Shown: positions 34,571 through 43,338, counted from the stretch's first letter. The stretch: 64,000 nucleotides of DNA from an uncultured Christensenella sp. (GCA_910584635.1 CAJUBA010000001.1:124001-188000), one strand, 5' to 3'. Notes: generated by a model not told the origin, from the letters alone. Numbers and translations: made by a program.

Positions 34571-35808
34571 AAGTTATTATTGTAGGCGGTGGAGCGAGCG
34601 GTATGATGTGCGCGTCTCTGCTGGCGCAAAAAAACGTTGAAGTTATTCTTATTGAAAAAAACCAGAAGTTAGGAAAAAAACTATTCATTACAGGCAAAGG
34701 AAGATGCAATATTACAAACGATTGCGATAATCAAACTATTTTTTCCAATATAGTGAACAATTCCAAGTTTATGTATTCGGCTTTGAACGGCTTTACGCCG
34801 CAGGATACAATGCAATTTTTTAAGGAAAACCGTTTGGATTTGAAAGTCGAACGAGGCAACAGGGTTTTTCCTGTATCGGATAAATCAAGCGACGTTATTA
34901 AATGTTTTGAAAAGATTTTAACAAAAAACAATGTTGATATACGGATGAATACGAAAGTCAAAAGTATTTTGACTGACGAAAACGGCGTTTGCGGAATAAA
35001 AACCGACTCGGGCGAAAGTATTTTGGCAGACTGTGTGGTAATTGCAACGGGAGGAGTGTCTTACAGTTCCACAGGCAGTACGGGCGACGGTTATATTTGG
35101 GCAAAAGAGTTGGGGCATAATATTGTTGAACCGCGTCCGGCGTTGGTTCCTATTTTGTTAAAGGAGCAGAATGGATTGCAAGGCGTAAGTTTGAAAAATG
35201 TTACCGCTTCTATTGATAAAGACGGCAAGATTCTTTTTTCGCAGTTCGGAGAAATGCTTTTTACTCACAACGGGGCAAGCGGTCCGATTATACTTTCTCT
35301 TTCGAGTTTAATAAATAAATATTACCGCGGCGGTAAATTTGACGCTAAGTATAAATTGATTATTGATTTGAAACCTGCGTTGACGAGAGATACCCTTGAC
35401 GCAAGGCTTTTGCGCGAGTTCTCTCAAATGAGTAACGCAGAAATCAAAACAGCGGTTCAAACGCTTATGCCTAAGGCTTTGGTGGACGTTGTGTTAAAAC
35501 AAAGCAAAATTTCACCGAAGACGGCGATAAATTCGATAACAAGACAGCAAAGAGAACAATTGATATATGCTATAAAAAATTTGGAGTTTGCTATTGCAGG
35601 ACTTGAAAATATAAACGCGGGAATAATTACTGCCGGAGGAGTAGATTGCAAGCAAGTCGATCCTAAAACAATGATGAGTAAAATTGTAAAAAATTTATAC
35701 TTTATCGGCGAAGTATTGGACGTGGACGCGCTGACCGGCGGTTTTAATCTTCAACTTGCATTCAGCGCTGCTCATCAAATGTGTAAAAGCGTTGTTGACA
35801 TAGATTAA
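34567..35808 (+). CDS. FAD/NAD(P)-dependent oxidoreductase, HI0933/BaiN-type
   Basis: 413 residues of the HI0933-like flavoprotein family (often labelled aminoacetone oxidase). The dinucleotide fold is GGGASGMMCASLLA, followed by the diagnostic GKKLFITGKGRCNITN. The C-terminus has GEVLDVDALTGGFNLQLAFS. The physiological reaction is not settled for most members. It overlaps surE by 4 nt. Confidence 0.92.
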   Translation: MKVIIVGGGASGMMCASLLAQKNVEVILIEKNQKLGKKLFITGKGRCNITNDCDNQTIFSNIVNNSKFMYSALNGFTPQDTMQFFKENRLDLKVERGNRVFPVSDKSSDVIKCFEKILTKNNVDIRMNTKVKSILTDENGVCGIKTDSGESILADCVVIATGGVSYSSTGSTGDGYIWAKELGHNIVEPRPALVPILLKEQNGLQGVSLKNVTASIDKDGKILFSQFGEMLFTHNGASGPIILSLSSLINKYYRGGKFDAKYKLIIDLKPALTRDTLDARLLREFSQMSNAEIKTAVQTLMPKALVDVVLKQSKISPKTAINSITRQQREQLIYAIKNLEFAIAGLENINAGIITAGGVDCKQVDPKTMMSKIVKNLYFIGEVLDVDALTGGFNLQLAFSAAHQMCKSVVDID

Positions 35809-35812
35809 TCGA

Positions 35813-35841
35813 TTGCATTATTTTCGAAATTAGGTTAGAAT
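35813..35841 (+). promoter_or_regulatory. Predicted promoter of cmk-plsC
   Basis: TTGCAT and TAGAAT with a 17-nt spacer, just after the flavoprotein stop; ATG 25 nt downstream with GAGG before it. Confidence 0.55.
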
Positions 35842-35866
35842 ATTATATATAATAAATGAGGTAAAC

Positions 35867-37315
35867 ATGATAAATATTGCCATAGACGGACCGTCCGGCG
35901 CGGGAAAAAGTACAATAGCGAAAACAATTTCCAAAAAGTTGAATATAATGTATCTCGATACCGGAGCAATGTATCGCGCGGTCGCGCTTTACGCGCTCGA
36001 GAACGGCGCGGATTTGTCTGATTCGGAAGCGATTGGAGAATTGTTAAATAATATAGATTTGACGTTTATCGATAACGGAACAGAAAACGCGGTTTGTATT
36101 AACGGTCGCGACGTGTCTAAGGAAATAAGGCGTCATGAGATTTCAAAAAGCGCATCGGAAGTATCCAAACTTTCGAAAGTCAGAGATTTTTTAGTTGAGA
36201 TGCAAAGAAAAATAGCCGCTGAAAACGATGTGGTGCTTGACGGAAGAGATATTACCAGCAACGTTTTACCCAACGCAAAATATAAATTTTACCTTACGGC
36301 GACAGCCGAAGAGCGAGCAAGAAGAAGATGCTCCGAGTTAAAAGAAAAAGGACAAGACGTTGATTATCAAAAGGTTTTGCAAGATATTGTCGATAGAGAT
36401 TACAACGATATGAACAGGCAGATTGCGCCGTTGGTAAAGACTGAAGATTCAATAGAAATAGACAGTACTTCTTTGGCTCAGGAGCAGGTTGCCGATTTAA
36501 TATTGACACATATAAAAGAAATTGACGGCAAAAGCGTATGTCCTGTCAATACGGCAGTGGCAAGGTTGCAAGACAAAGAGATTCAAGCAGTTGCAAAAAA
36601 AACTAAAAGAAAGAGTATATTTATTAGAGGTTTCGCCGCGTTTGTAAAGTGGGTAATGGGCGGTCTTTGGCATACTAAGATATATTTCAAAGATAATTTT
36701 ATAAAAAACTCTAAAGCAGTGGTTATATGTAATCACTATTCGGCTTTGGATCCTTGTGTAATCATATCCAGATTGTTGGGAAAGAACGGAAAGGTAATGA
36801 TGAAAAACGAAATTACCAAAAACAAGTTTATCGCAAGCGTTGCCGACGAGTTAGGCTGTATACCTGTCAAGAGAGGGGAAGCCGACTTGAACGCCGTTAA
36901 AAAAGTGCTGTCGGCGTTGAATCACAACAGCCAAGTCCTTATCTTCCCGGAAGGAACGCGAAATAAAAATGAAAATTTCAAGGAGATGTTGCCTTTCAAA
37001 GCCGGAGTAGCGACTTTTGCGTTAAAGACAAAATCGCCTGTCGTTCCGATGATGTACTATAAAAAGACGGGGATTTTTAAGAGAAATAAACTTGTAGTGG
37101 GAGAGCCGTTTTGGCTTGACGAGTTTTACGCTCAAAAACCTAGTGAAGTTAAGGACGTCGCTACGGATTACATTAGAGCGAAGATGGTAGATTTGAGAAA
37201 AGAAGTGGATTTGCTGGTAGAAAAATGCAAAGGAAGCAAGAAAAAATATTTGAAGTACAAGCGACTTCAAAGCAAGGAGTTGTACGAAAATGCCAATAAC
37301 CGTAGCCAAGAGTAG
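35867..37315 (+). CDS. Cytidylate kinase fused to 1-acylglycerol-3-phosphate acyltransferase (Cmk-PlsC)
   Basis: A two-domain protein of 482 residues. Residues 1-220 are (d)CMP kinase: IDGPSGAGKSTIAK, YLDTGAMYRAVA, LDGRDI and ARRRCSELKEKG. Residues about 240-470 are a PlsC-type acyltransferase: NHYSALD (near 288, the HxxxxD box) and FPEGTR (near 361). About 20 residues of linker join them, without stop or frameshift. In many Clostridia cmk, plsC and ispH-rpsA are adjacent but separate; here the first two are joined. It overlaps the ispH start by 26 nt. One protein would phosphorylate CMP and acylate lysophosphatidate, both tied to phospholipid precursors. Confidence 0.93.
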   Translation: MINIAIDGPSGAGKSTIAKTISKKLNIMYLDTGAMYRAVALYALENGADLSDSEAIGELLNNIDLTFIDNGTENAVCINGRDVSKEIRRHEISKSASEVSKLSKVRDFLVEMQRKIAAENDVVLDGRDITSNVLPNAKYKFYLTATAEERARRRCSELKEKGQDVDYQKVLQDIVDRDYNDMNRQIAPLVKTEDSIEIDSTSLAQEQVADLILTHIKEIDGKSVCPVNTAVARLQDKEIQAVAKKTKRKSIFIRGFAAFVKWVMGGLWHTKIYFKDNFIKNSKAVVICNHYSALDPCVIISRLLGKNGKVMMKNEITKNKFIASVADELGCIPVKRGEADLNAVKKVLSALNHNSQVLIFPEGTRNKNENFKEMLPFKAGVATFALKTKSPVVPMMYYKKTGIFKRNKLVVGEPFWLDEFYAQKPSEVKDVATDYIRAKMVDLRKEVDLLVEKCKGSKKKYLKYKRLQSKELYENANNRSQE

Positions 37316-39479
37316 CGGATTTTGCCAAGGCGTGAAAAAAGCGGTCGACGTCGCTATGAATATGAGCGAACCTGTCGCGGTGTATGGGGAATTGATTCAC
37401 AACGAAAGCGTTCTTGAAAAATTAAGAGAAAAAGGCGTTGAATGTATAAACGATCTCAGCGAGATAAACGGAAGAAAACTCATTATCCGTTCGCACGGAG
37501 TGGGCAAAGACGTATATGATTATCTTGAAAAAAACAACGTAGATTACGTCGATTGCACTTGCGTTTTTGTCAAGAAAATTCACAAAATCGTCCATGAAAA
37601 TTACTTGGCTGGGAAAAGCATAATCATTATAGGAAATCCCTCTCATCCCGAGGTAATCGGTATTAACGGATGGTGCGAAAATTCGGCAATAATCTACAAC
37701 GGAGAGGAAAACGTCGAATTTGACGATAAAAAGCAATATTGTCTTGTCGTTCAGACGACCTATGACCATAAAAAAGTCGAATTATTTATTAAATTTTTAC
37801 AAAATAATATAAAATCGCTTGATAGAAATAATACAATATGCTATACTACTTTTTGCAGACAAGAAGAGTGTGATTCTCTAAGCAAAGAGAGTGATTTAAT
37901 GCTTGTTTTGGGTAGTAAAAACAGTTCCAACACATCTAAATTATTCGATATCAGCGCTCGAAATTGTCCAAATACTTATTTGATAGAAACGCTAGCCGAT
38001 TTAAGTTCGGTTAAGGCGGATAAAAAAATTAAAATCGGCATAGTAGCCGGTGCTTCAACTCCGCCGGAGTTGATTGAGGAGGTAAAAAATCTAATGAATG
38101 AATCTCAAGAAAACATCAAAATTGAGAACGAAACTGCAAAGGAGGATTTTGGCGCGCTTCTTGAGGCTTCACAGACTGATAAGTCTATGAATATCAAAGC
38201 AGGCAAGTCTTATAAGTGTACGGTTATTTCCGCAAACGAAGAAGGCATTGCCGTTAGTTTTGGCGGAAAAAAAGACGGATTCGTGTGCAAAGACGATGCA
38301 GAAATGGACGGCGTAGATTATTCGGCTGACAACTATAAGGCAGGCGACATATTTACGGCGATTGTAATTGAAAAGAATTCTAAGTCCTTACCGAAGGAAT
38401 ACATATATTTTTCCAAGAAAACAGTTGACCAGAGAAATAAAGAAAACAGCGACGCGGTAGAGATGCTTTCTCAACCCGAATTTAAGTTGGAGATGAAAGA
38501 AGTCGTTAAGAACGGACTTAAAGGCTATTATGGCGGTTACTCCATATTTGTGCCGGCTTCTCAAATTAAAATCGCTTACGTAACCGACGCGGACCTTGCT
38601 AAGTACGTAGGAAAGACGCTTAGACTTCGTCTTATTAAATCCAATAAAGACGATCCGGAAAAAGAACTTGATTTGAAGAGCAAGAAGTCTTTTATCGCTT
38701 CTCAGAAAGTAATACTTGAAGAAGAACAGAAAAAGAAAGAAGACGAAATGTGGGCTTTCTTTGAAAAAGATAAGATAGTAAAGGGTAAAGTAAAAAGATT
38801 TGCCGAGTTCGGCGCGTTTGTCAGCGTAAACGGACTTGACTGTTTGGTTCACAACAGCGACGCTTCTTACAACAGAAACGTTCCTGCAAGCGAAGTTTTT
38901 GAAATCGGCAAGACTTATGATTTTATCGTAAGATATATCAGCAGAGAAACAGGAAAAATCAAACTCGGATATAAACAACTTCAAAAGAAACCTTATGAAA
39001 TCGCGTTTGAGAAATATCCTGTCGGAAGCATTATAAACGGAACGGTAAGAGACGTAAAGGATTACGGCGCTTTCGTACTCATCGAAGACAATATCGACGG
39101 ACTTGTGCCAGTATCTGAAATTTCGCATAGTTTTACTAAGAATCCTGCGGACGTATTGAAGCCCGGCGATTCTGTAACGGCTCAAATTATCAGATTTGAA
39201 GACAACAGAATCACGCTTTCCATCAAGGCTCTTATCGCAAAAGAAGAAAAACAGGTTGAAGAAGTTGTAAGCGAAGAGGCTTATCAGGAAGCGAAAGAGA
39301 AGAGAGCAAAGAAGAACGCTAAGAAGTTTGATACTGCAAGCGCAACTTCCGCTCCTGTAAAAAGAGTTAAAGCCGTTAAGAAGGAAGAGGAAGAAGTTTC
39401 TTCTTGGTCGAGCGATGAAAATGCTACGGCTACTATGGCAGATCTCTTCAAGGGACTTAAATTGGATATTAAAGAATAA
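37290..39479 (+). CDS. 4-hydroxy-3-methylbut-2-enyl diphosphate reductase fused to ribosomal protein S1-like domains (IspH-RpsA)
   Basis: 729 residues. The N-terminal 280 are IspH, the last step of the MEP isoprenoid path, a 4Fe-4S enzyme: Cys12 in GFCQGVKKAVD, DCTCVFVKKIH, and NTICYTTFCRQEE, with SSNTSKL. The rest holds four S1-type modules, the last two canonical (KGKVKRFAEFGAFVSV and NGTVRDVKDYGAFVLI), then a charged tail. The IspH-RpsA fusion is known in Clostridia. AAGGAG lies 11 nt before the ATG. Confidence 0.95.
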   Translation: MPITVAKSSGFCQGVKKAVDVAMNMSEPVAVYGELIHNESVLEKLREKGVECINDLSEINGRKLIIRSHGVGKDVYDYLEKNNVDYVDCTCVFVKKIHKIVHENYLAGKSIIIIGNPSHPEVIGINGWCENSAIIYNGEENVEFDDKKQYCLVVQTTYDHKKVELFIKFLQNNIKSLDRNNTICYTTFCRQEECDSLSKESDLMLVLGSKNSSNTSKLFDISARNCPNTYLIETLADLSSVKADKKIKIGIVAGASTPPELIEEVKNLMNESQENIKIENETAKEDFGALLEASQTDKSMNIKAGKSYKCTVISANEEGIAVSFGGKKDGFVCKDDAEMDGVDYSADNYKAGDIFTAIVIEKNSKSLPKEYIYFSKKTVDQRNKENSDAVEMLSQPEFKLEMKEVVKNGLKGYYGGYSIFVPASQIKIAYVTDADLAKYVGKTLRLRLIKSNKDDPEKELDLKSKKSFIASQKVILEEEQKKKEDEMWAFFEKDKIVKGKVKRFAEFGAFVSVNGLDCLVHNSDASYNRNVPASEVFEIGKTYDFIVRYISRETGKIKLGYKQLQKKPYEIAFEKYPVGSIINGTVRDVKDYGAFVLIEDNIDGLVPVSEISHSFTKNPADVLKPGDSVTAQIIRFEDNRITLSIKALIAKEEKQVEEVVSEEAYQEAKEKRAKKNAKKFDTASATSAPVKRVKAVKKEEEEVSSWSSDENATATMADLFKGLKLDIKE

Positions 39480-39493
39480 GCGACAACATTTTG

Positions 39494-39522
39494 TTTTGGC
39501 GATATGTTTAGTGTCGCCAAAA
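39494..39522 (+). other. Hairpin after ispH-rpsA, no T-run
   Basis: TTTTGGCGA / TCGCCAAAA, 11-nt loop. An alternative pairing GCGACA (39480-39485) with TGTCGC (39512-39517) competes with it. Neither has a T-run, so a terminator role is uncertain. Confidence 0.45.
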
Positions 39523-39549
39523 AATATCCAAAAATATAAGAAAAATTCC

Positions 39550-39578
39550 TTGACAAATAACTCTGTATATAGTATATT
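39550..39578 (+). promoter_or_regulatory. Predicted promoter of the tRNA cluster
   Basis: TTGACA (consensus) and TATATT with a 17-nt spacer, 35 nt before the first tRNA. Confidence 0.75.
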
Positions 39579-39613
39579 TGAGTAGTCGCAAGTTCATATA
39601 GGCATTGCGGCGT

Positions 39614-39690
39614 CGGGGTGTAGCGCAGTTTGGTAGCGCACGTGGTTTGGGACCATGGGGCCGGGAGTTCGAATCTCTTCACCCCGACCA
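39614..39690 (+). tRNA. tRNA-Pro (anticodon TGG)
   Basis: 77 nt, acceptor CGGGGTG / CACCCCG, anticodon loop TTTGGGA, T-loop GTTCGAATC, CCA encoded. Confidence 0.95.
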
Positions 39691-39712
39691 GATCGCAAAG
39701 CGCAAATTGTGT

Positions 39713-39789
39713 GGGCCATTAGCTCAGTTGGTTAGAGCAACCGGCTCATAACCGGTCGGTCCAAGGTTCGAGTCCTTGATGGCCCACCA
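39713..39789 (+). tRNA. tRNA-Met (anticodon CAT)
   Basis: 77 nt, acceptor GGGCCAT / ATGGCCC, anticodon loop CTCATAA, CCA encoded. The paired 1-72 end (G-C) argues against an initiator tRNA; elongator Met is likelier than lysidine Ile, but not proven. Confidence 0.88.
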
Positions 39790-39818
39790 CATAATATAAT
39801 AAATATTAAATGGAATTT

Positions 39819-39895
39819 GGCTCGGTAGTTCAGTTGGTTAGAACGCTAGCCTGTCACGCTAGAGGTCGAGGGTTCGAGTCCCTTCCGAGTCGCCA
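39819..39895 (+). tRNA. tRNA-Asp (anticodon GTC)
   Basis: 77 nt, acceptor GGCTCGG / CCGAGTC (one G-U), anticodon loop CTGTCAC, discriminator G, CCA encoded. Confidence 0.95.
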
Positions 39896-39947
39896 ACAAA
39901 TTTAATATACTTCTGAATTTTGAGATTTTTATAATCTCTTAATTTAT

Positions 39948-40023
39948 GCCTCGGTAGCTCAGTCGGTAGAGCAGGGGACTGAAAATCCCCGTGTCGGTGG
40001 TTCGATTCCGCCCCGAGGCACCA
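39948..40023 (+). tRNA. tRNA-Phe (anticodon GAA)
   Basis: 76 nt, acceptor GCCTCGG / CCGAGGC, anticodon loop CTGAAAA, discriminator A, CCA encoded. It is the expected effector of the T-box at 49440, whose TGGT can pair with ACCA. Confidence 0.96.
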
Positions 40024-40039
40024 TGCCTATACGGTGTGC

Positions 40040-40115
40040 GCTGGTGTAGCTCAATAGGCAGAGCAGCTGATTTGTAATCAGCAGGTTGTTGGTTCGATTC
40101 CGATCACCAGCTCCA
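40040..40115 (+). tRNA. tRNA-Thr (anticodon TGT)
   Basis: 76 nt, acceptor GCTGGTG / CACCAGC, anticodon loop TTTGTAA, CCA encoded. Confidence 0.94.
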
Positions 40116-40126
40116 AAATTAAATAT

Positions 40127-40211
<85 letters not shown>

Positions 40212-40214
40212 CAT

Positions 40215-40256
40215 AATGACTGGTAAGAAATTATACTTATCAGTCATTTAATTTAC
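40215..40256 (+). terminator. Terminator of the tRNA cluster
   Basis: A 13-bp stem (AATGACTGGTAAG / CTTATCAGTCATT, one G-U) with an 8-nt loop, then TTAATTTA. The tail is T-rich but not pure. Confidence 0.75.
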
Positions 40257-40282
40257 CCGTAATAAACAATTAGGATTAGATT

Positions 40283-40666
40283 GTGAACAAAAAAGAGTTT
40301 TTAGATAAATGGATTCATACTTTTGCTCCAAATATAACCAAAAGTCTGTATAATAAAAGAATACGCGACCAATATATTTGGCATGCTTTCAGTTGGGACA
40401 TTATTCCGAAAAGCGCATATCTTAAAGGCGATGATGCAAGGATTGCCTATAACAACGCAAAGAAAAAGGGCGCTATTTGTTTACATCTATGGTATGATGA
40501 GGAGACAATTCCATTAACGGAAGAATTTTATAATGCGGATAAGTTAGAAACTTCCGATGGAGAACATTCGGAATTTTACGTTGTAGGGAAAGATTTTGCG
40601 TGGACTTATATTGTAACTCATGAAATTGAAATGGGATTAGGTCCTTATTTTATGAGTATAAAATAA
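40283..40666 (+). CDS. DUF4275 family protein
   Basis: 127 residues starting at GTG with AGGA upstream. The C-terminal text YVVGKDFAWTYIVTHE and GPYF matches my memory of DUF4275, small proteins of unknown function in Bacillota. No signal peptide or membrane segment. It follows the tRNA terminator and opens the accessory stretch. No clear promoter seen; expression could come from read-through. Confidence 0.65.
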   Translation: MNKKEFLDKWIHTFAPNITKSLYNKRIRDQYIWHAFSWDIIPKSAYLKGDDARIAYNNAKKKGAICLHLWYDEETIPLTEEFYNADKLETSDGEHSEFYVVGKDFAWTYIVTHEIEMGLGPYFMSIK

Positions 40667-40839
40667 ATTATTATATATTTTGTCGAGAGTCGTCGCATAC
40701 TAACTAAACCATAAGACGAACAATATGTTAAATATTTTGATTAGGTTTTATCATTTATGATTTTTTTCAACTTCTGTCATTTTGATATATTTATTGGATT
40801 GCAAATATGCGCCCGCAACGATAGCGTATAGGACTACAT

Positions 40840-40868
40840 TTGCAATTAATGATTAAATACGTTATAAT
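40840..40868 (+). promoter_or_regulatory. Predicted promoter of the P-loop kinase gene at 40901
   Basis: TTGCAA and TATAAT with a 17-nt spacer, 32 nt before the ATG. Confidence 0.7.
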
Positions 40869-40900
40869 GATTTATAATAAACATTATTTTGTGGAGAATT

Positions 40901-41410
40901 ATGATAATTTTAATATCAGGCGCGACGCATACGGGAAAAACTGCATTGGCTCAGCGTTTGTTGGAAAAATACAAATTTCCTTATTTGTCAATCGACCATT
41001 TGAAAATGGGATTGATAAGAAGCGGGCAAACGTCATTAAGCGTATGCGATGATAAAAATCTTATACCTTATCTTTGGTCTATCGTTAAAGAGATAATCAA
41101 AACGGCGATAGAAAATGAACAAAATCTGGTTGTAGAAGGCTGTTATATTCCGTTTGATTGGGAAAAAGATTTTGAAAAAGAGTATTTATCGCAAATTAGA
41201 TATTATTGCTTGATTATGAGTAAAGAATATATTAAAAATAACTATTCGACGATTTTATCTCATGAAAATATAATAGAAAAGAGATTAGCCGGTGATTTTA
41301 CGCAAGATGAATTGATTATAGAAAATCAAAATAATCTGCAAATGTGTAAAAAATACTCGTTAAATTATATATTGATTGATACAAAATATAAACTCGATAT
41401 TGAATTATAA
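40901..41410 (+). CDS. P-loop kinase-like ATP-binding protein
   Basis: 169 residues with Walker A GATHTGKT (7-14), then PYLSIDHLKMGLIRSG, which recalls the substrate-binding Asp-His region of small-molecule kinases such as adenylylsulfate kinase or zeta-like proteins, and LVVEGCYIPFDW (a Walker B-like position). Substrate unknown. I chose the ATG at 40901, with GTGGAG 10 nt upstream, over a GTG at 40889. It stands alone, with its own promoter. Confidence 0.7.
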   Translation: MIILISGATHTGKTALAQRLLEKYKFPYLSIDHLKMGLIRSGQTSLSVCDDKNLIPYLWSIVKEIIKTAIENEQNLVVEGCYIPFDWEKDFEKEYLSQIRYYCLIMSKEYIKNNYSTILSHENIIEKRLAGDFTQDELIIENQNNLQMCKKYSLNYILIDTKYKLDIEL

Positions 41411-41621
41411 TTTATCATTTATGTTATTATTGGCGATGTTGAAAGACGTTATTGTAAATCTTGCTTATATTTTTGCTTAGAAAACGTTCGTTTAATTAGT
41501 ATCCTATTGTTTTTCTTTAATTTTATTAAGTTTTAGGCATTTTTAAGTCATTTAAGGCGTAATATATGGTATCGCAATAGTTAATTAGTTTTTCCGGTTA
41601 ACTAATGGCATGCAAAGTAGA
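41411..41621 (+). other. Intergenic, AT-rich, no gene seen
   Basis: No open frame of quality, tRNA or clear promoter. It holds one small hairpin, ATTAGTT (41584-41590) with AACTAAT (41600-41606). It runs into the structured leader at 41622. Confidence 0.6.
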
Positions 41622-41692
41622 TTGTCTCGACCGATAACAGGGGACTACGTTATATAGGACTATCCGCGGCAGTCTTATGTAAACAGAGACGA
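41622..41692 (+). ncRNA. Putative structured 5' leader RNA
   Basis: TTGTCTC (41622-41628) pairs with GAGACGA (41686-41692). Inside it, TTATATAGGACT (41650-41661) pairs with AGTCTTATGTAA (41671-41682), a continuous 12-bp helix with two G-U pairs and a loop ATCCGCGGC. The remaining 41629-41649 is single-stranded and could hold a ligand or antisense site. It ends just before the Shine-Dalgarno of the gene at 41721 and has no T-run. No known riboswitch class recognised. Confidence 0.45.
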
Positions 41693-41720
41693 AGAATATA
41701 TAATATAGGAGATATTTTAT

Positions 41721-41972
41721 ATGGAAAAGAACATCACGGACACTACAATAACCAAGGCTGCGCCGACAGTAACTCCAACAACGCTTTCCGATGAGGAACT
41801 TTGCGGTTCGACAAACATTCTTGATACCGTACATCTTAAGAATCTTGTCGACGATCTTTCAAAACTTTACGGCACGTTTGTTTGCACAAAGGTTGCAAGA
41901 GATGCAAAAATCGCGGCGGAGAAGCGCTTAATTGAAGCAATCCGCGCCAATCTTGACCGTTACGAGGGATAA
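41721..41972 (+). CDS. Small uncharacterised protein (83 residues)
   Basis: Unrecognised. The N-terminal 30 residues are rich in Thr and Pro (TTITKAAPTVTPTTLSDEEL), the rest looks helical with Lys, Arg and Glu (KNLVDDLSKLYGTFVCTKV, ARDAKIAAEKRLIEAI). No signal peptide or membrane span. TAGGAG lies 9 nt before the ATG, a structured leader before that, and a large terminator after, so it looks like a real independent gene. No function offered. Confidence 0.65.
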   Translation: MEKNITDTTITKAAPTVTPTTLSDEELCGSTNILDTVHLKNLVDDLSKLYGTFVCTKVARDAKIAAEKRLIEAIRANLDRYEG

Positions 41973-42002
41973 GAAACAGTATTAAAAATATCTAATAAAT
42001 AA

Positions 42003-42076
42003 AAAACGGCAGAAATAATCGCTATGCGCTTTGAAATTTACGCTTTTAAGCGGCATAGTATAGTTTCTGTCGTTTT
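42003..42076 (+). terminator. Large branched terminator after the 83-residue gene
   Basis: Outer stem AAAACGGCAGAAA / TTTCTGTCGTTTT (13 bp), inner CTATGC / GCATAG, and a sub-hairpin CGCTTTTAAGCG; the 3' arm supplies the T-run. Confidence 0.8.
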
Positions 42077-42137
42077 ATTATATCTTTTGAGCAATAAACT
42101 GTGTTGTTACTAATAAAGGAATTGATTATATGCGCGC

Positions 42138-42166
42138 TTGAAAAAGTACGCCGTTTATGCTATAAT
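42138..42166 (+). promoter_or_regulatory. Intact promoter in front of the isochorismatase pseudogene
   Basis: TTGAAA and TATAAT with a 17-nt spacer, 45 nt before the ATG. Confidence 0.7.
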
Positions 42167-42211
42167 ATATTTGTTTTAATAAACGATAAAATTATTTGGA
42201 AGGTAAGATAA

Positions 42212-42691
42212 ATGAGCGATAAGGCATTGGTTGTTATAGATATTCAAAAAGACATTACAAAAAACTACAAATAAATCATAGGAAACATAAACAAGGCTAT
42301 TGATTGGGCGATTGACAATAATATTCACATTGTTTATATTAAACATAATAATTTATCCGCAGGAACAAGAACGTTTAACCCAAACACGCGCGGAGCGGAA
42401 TTAGTAGACGATATGAAAATTGCATCAGAGAATATATTTGTCAAGAGTAAAGGCAACGCGTTGACTAGCGACGGATTTGCCGATTATGTAGACGCGAATA
42501 ATATTAAAGAATTTTATATAGCAGGCGCAGATGCTATTGCTTGCGTAAAATCGACGTGTTATAATATGGCAAAGAACGGCTATACGGTTCACGTGCTGTA
42601 AGATTGTATTACCAGTTACGATAAAAAGAAAATCCCTGAAATGTTAGATTACTACGAACGCGTCGGTTGTAGCATTGAAACGTTGAGTTAA
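42212..42691 (+). pseudogene. Isochorismatase-family cysteine hydrolase with two in-frame TAA codons
   Basis: Read in one frame, 160 codons give a whole isochorismatase-like hydrolase: ALVVIDIQKDI (catalytic Asp), SAGTRTFNPNTRGAEL, FVKSKGNALTS (Lys) and GADAIACVKSTC (Cys). Two TAA codons break it, at codon 21 (42272-42274) and codon 130 (42599-42601). By comparison with the family text they stand where Glu (GAA) and probably Ser (TCA) would be, so each is one base change. Promoter, Shine-Dalgarno (GGAAGG) and all other codons are intact, which suggests recent loss. Stop read-through is the alternative, but two sites make it unlikely. Confidence 0.85.
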
Positions 42692-42779
42692 ATAAATGCA
42701 ATTTTTTGATTTTAAGTAAAAGAAAATCAATACACTTTATAACTGATTTATCAATACGTAAACAAATGAGGCATAGAAT

Positions 42780-43298
42780 ATGGAATTTAATTATAAGAGA
42801 ATATTGATAATCGGTTGCGGCGGAGCGGGAAAAAGCACGCTTGCAAGACAACTCGGTAAAAAATTGAATTTACCTGTTGTTCATCTTGATAAGATTTGGT
42901 GGCTACCTAATTGGCAAAACAGAACGAAAGAAGAATTCGATATTTTACTAAAAGAGGAATTGACAAAATCTTGTTGGATTATCGACGGAAATTATCAGCG
43001 TACTTTCGAACAGAGATTGAGTTTTGCAGATTTCTGTATATTTCTTGATTATTCAACCTCGCTATGTATTAAAAGCGTTCATGACAGAGTTAAGCAATTC
43101 AGCGGTAAAAGCCGTCCGGATATGACGGAAGGGTGTTTAGAGATGGTAGATTCCGAATTCGAAGAATGGATATATAATTTTCAAAGCGACGTAAAGCCGA
43201 AAATGATGTCCGTACTTCAGAATAGCGAGGTTCCGTTTATCGTTTTTAATGATAGAGAGTCGACGGAATCGTGGTTAAACTCGTTCAATAATAATTGA
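42780..43298 (+). CDS. P-loop topology-modulation-like / adenylate kinase-like protein
   Basis: 172 residues. Walker A GCGGAGKST (12-20), then LPVVHLDKIWWLPNWQNRT, the mark of the FlaR-type DNA topology modulation proteins, which are small nucleotide-kinase-fold proteins of unclear role. CWIIDGNYQRTFEQRL follows, as in that family. GAGG lies 8 nt before the ATG. An inverted repeat TTGATTTT / AAAATCAA (42706-42730) lies upstream. Confidence 0.8.
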   Translation: MEFNYKRILIIGCGGAGKSTLARQLGKKLNLPVVHLDKIWWLPNWQNRTKEEFDILLKEELTKSCWIIDGNYQRTFEQRLSFADFCIFLDYSTSLCIKSVHDRVKQFSGKSRPDMTEGCLEMVDSEFEEWIYNFQSDVKPKMMSVLQNSEVPFIVFNDRESTESWLNSFNNN

Positions 43299-43338
43299 AA
43301 AATGAAATAAAAAATTTTTTTATACTTTATTACAATAT

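Noticed and set aside
42413..42601. A separate 62-codon gene.
   Set aside because: It is an internal piece of the isochorismatase pseudogene in the same frame.
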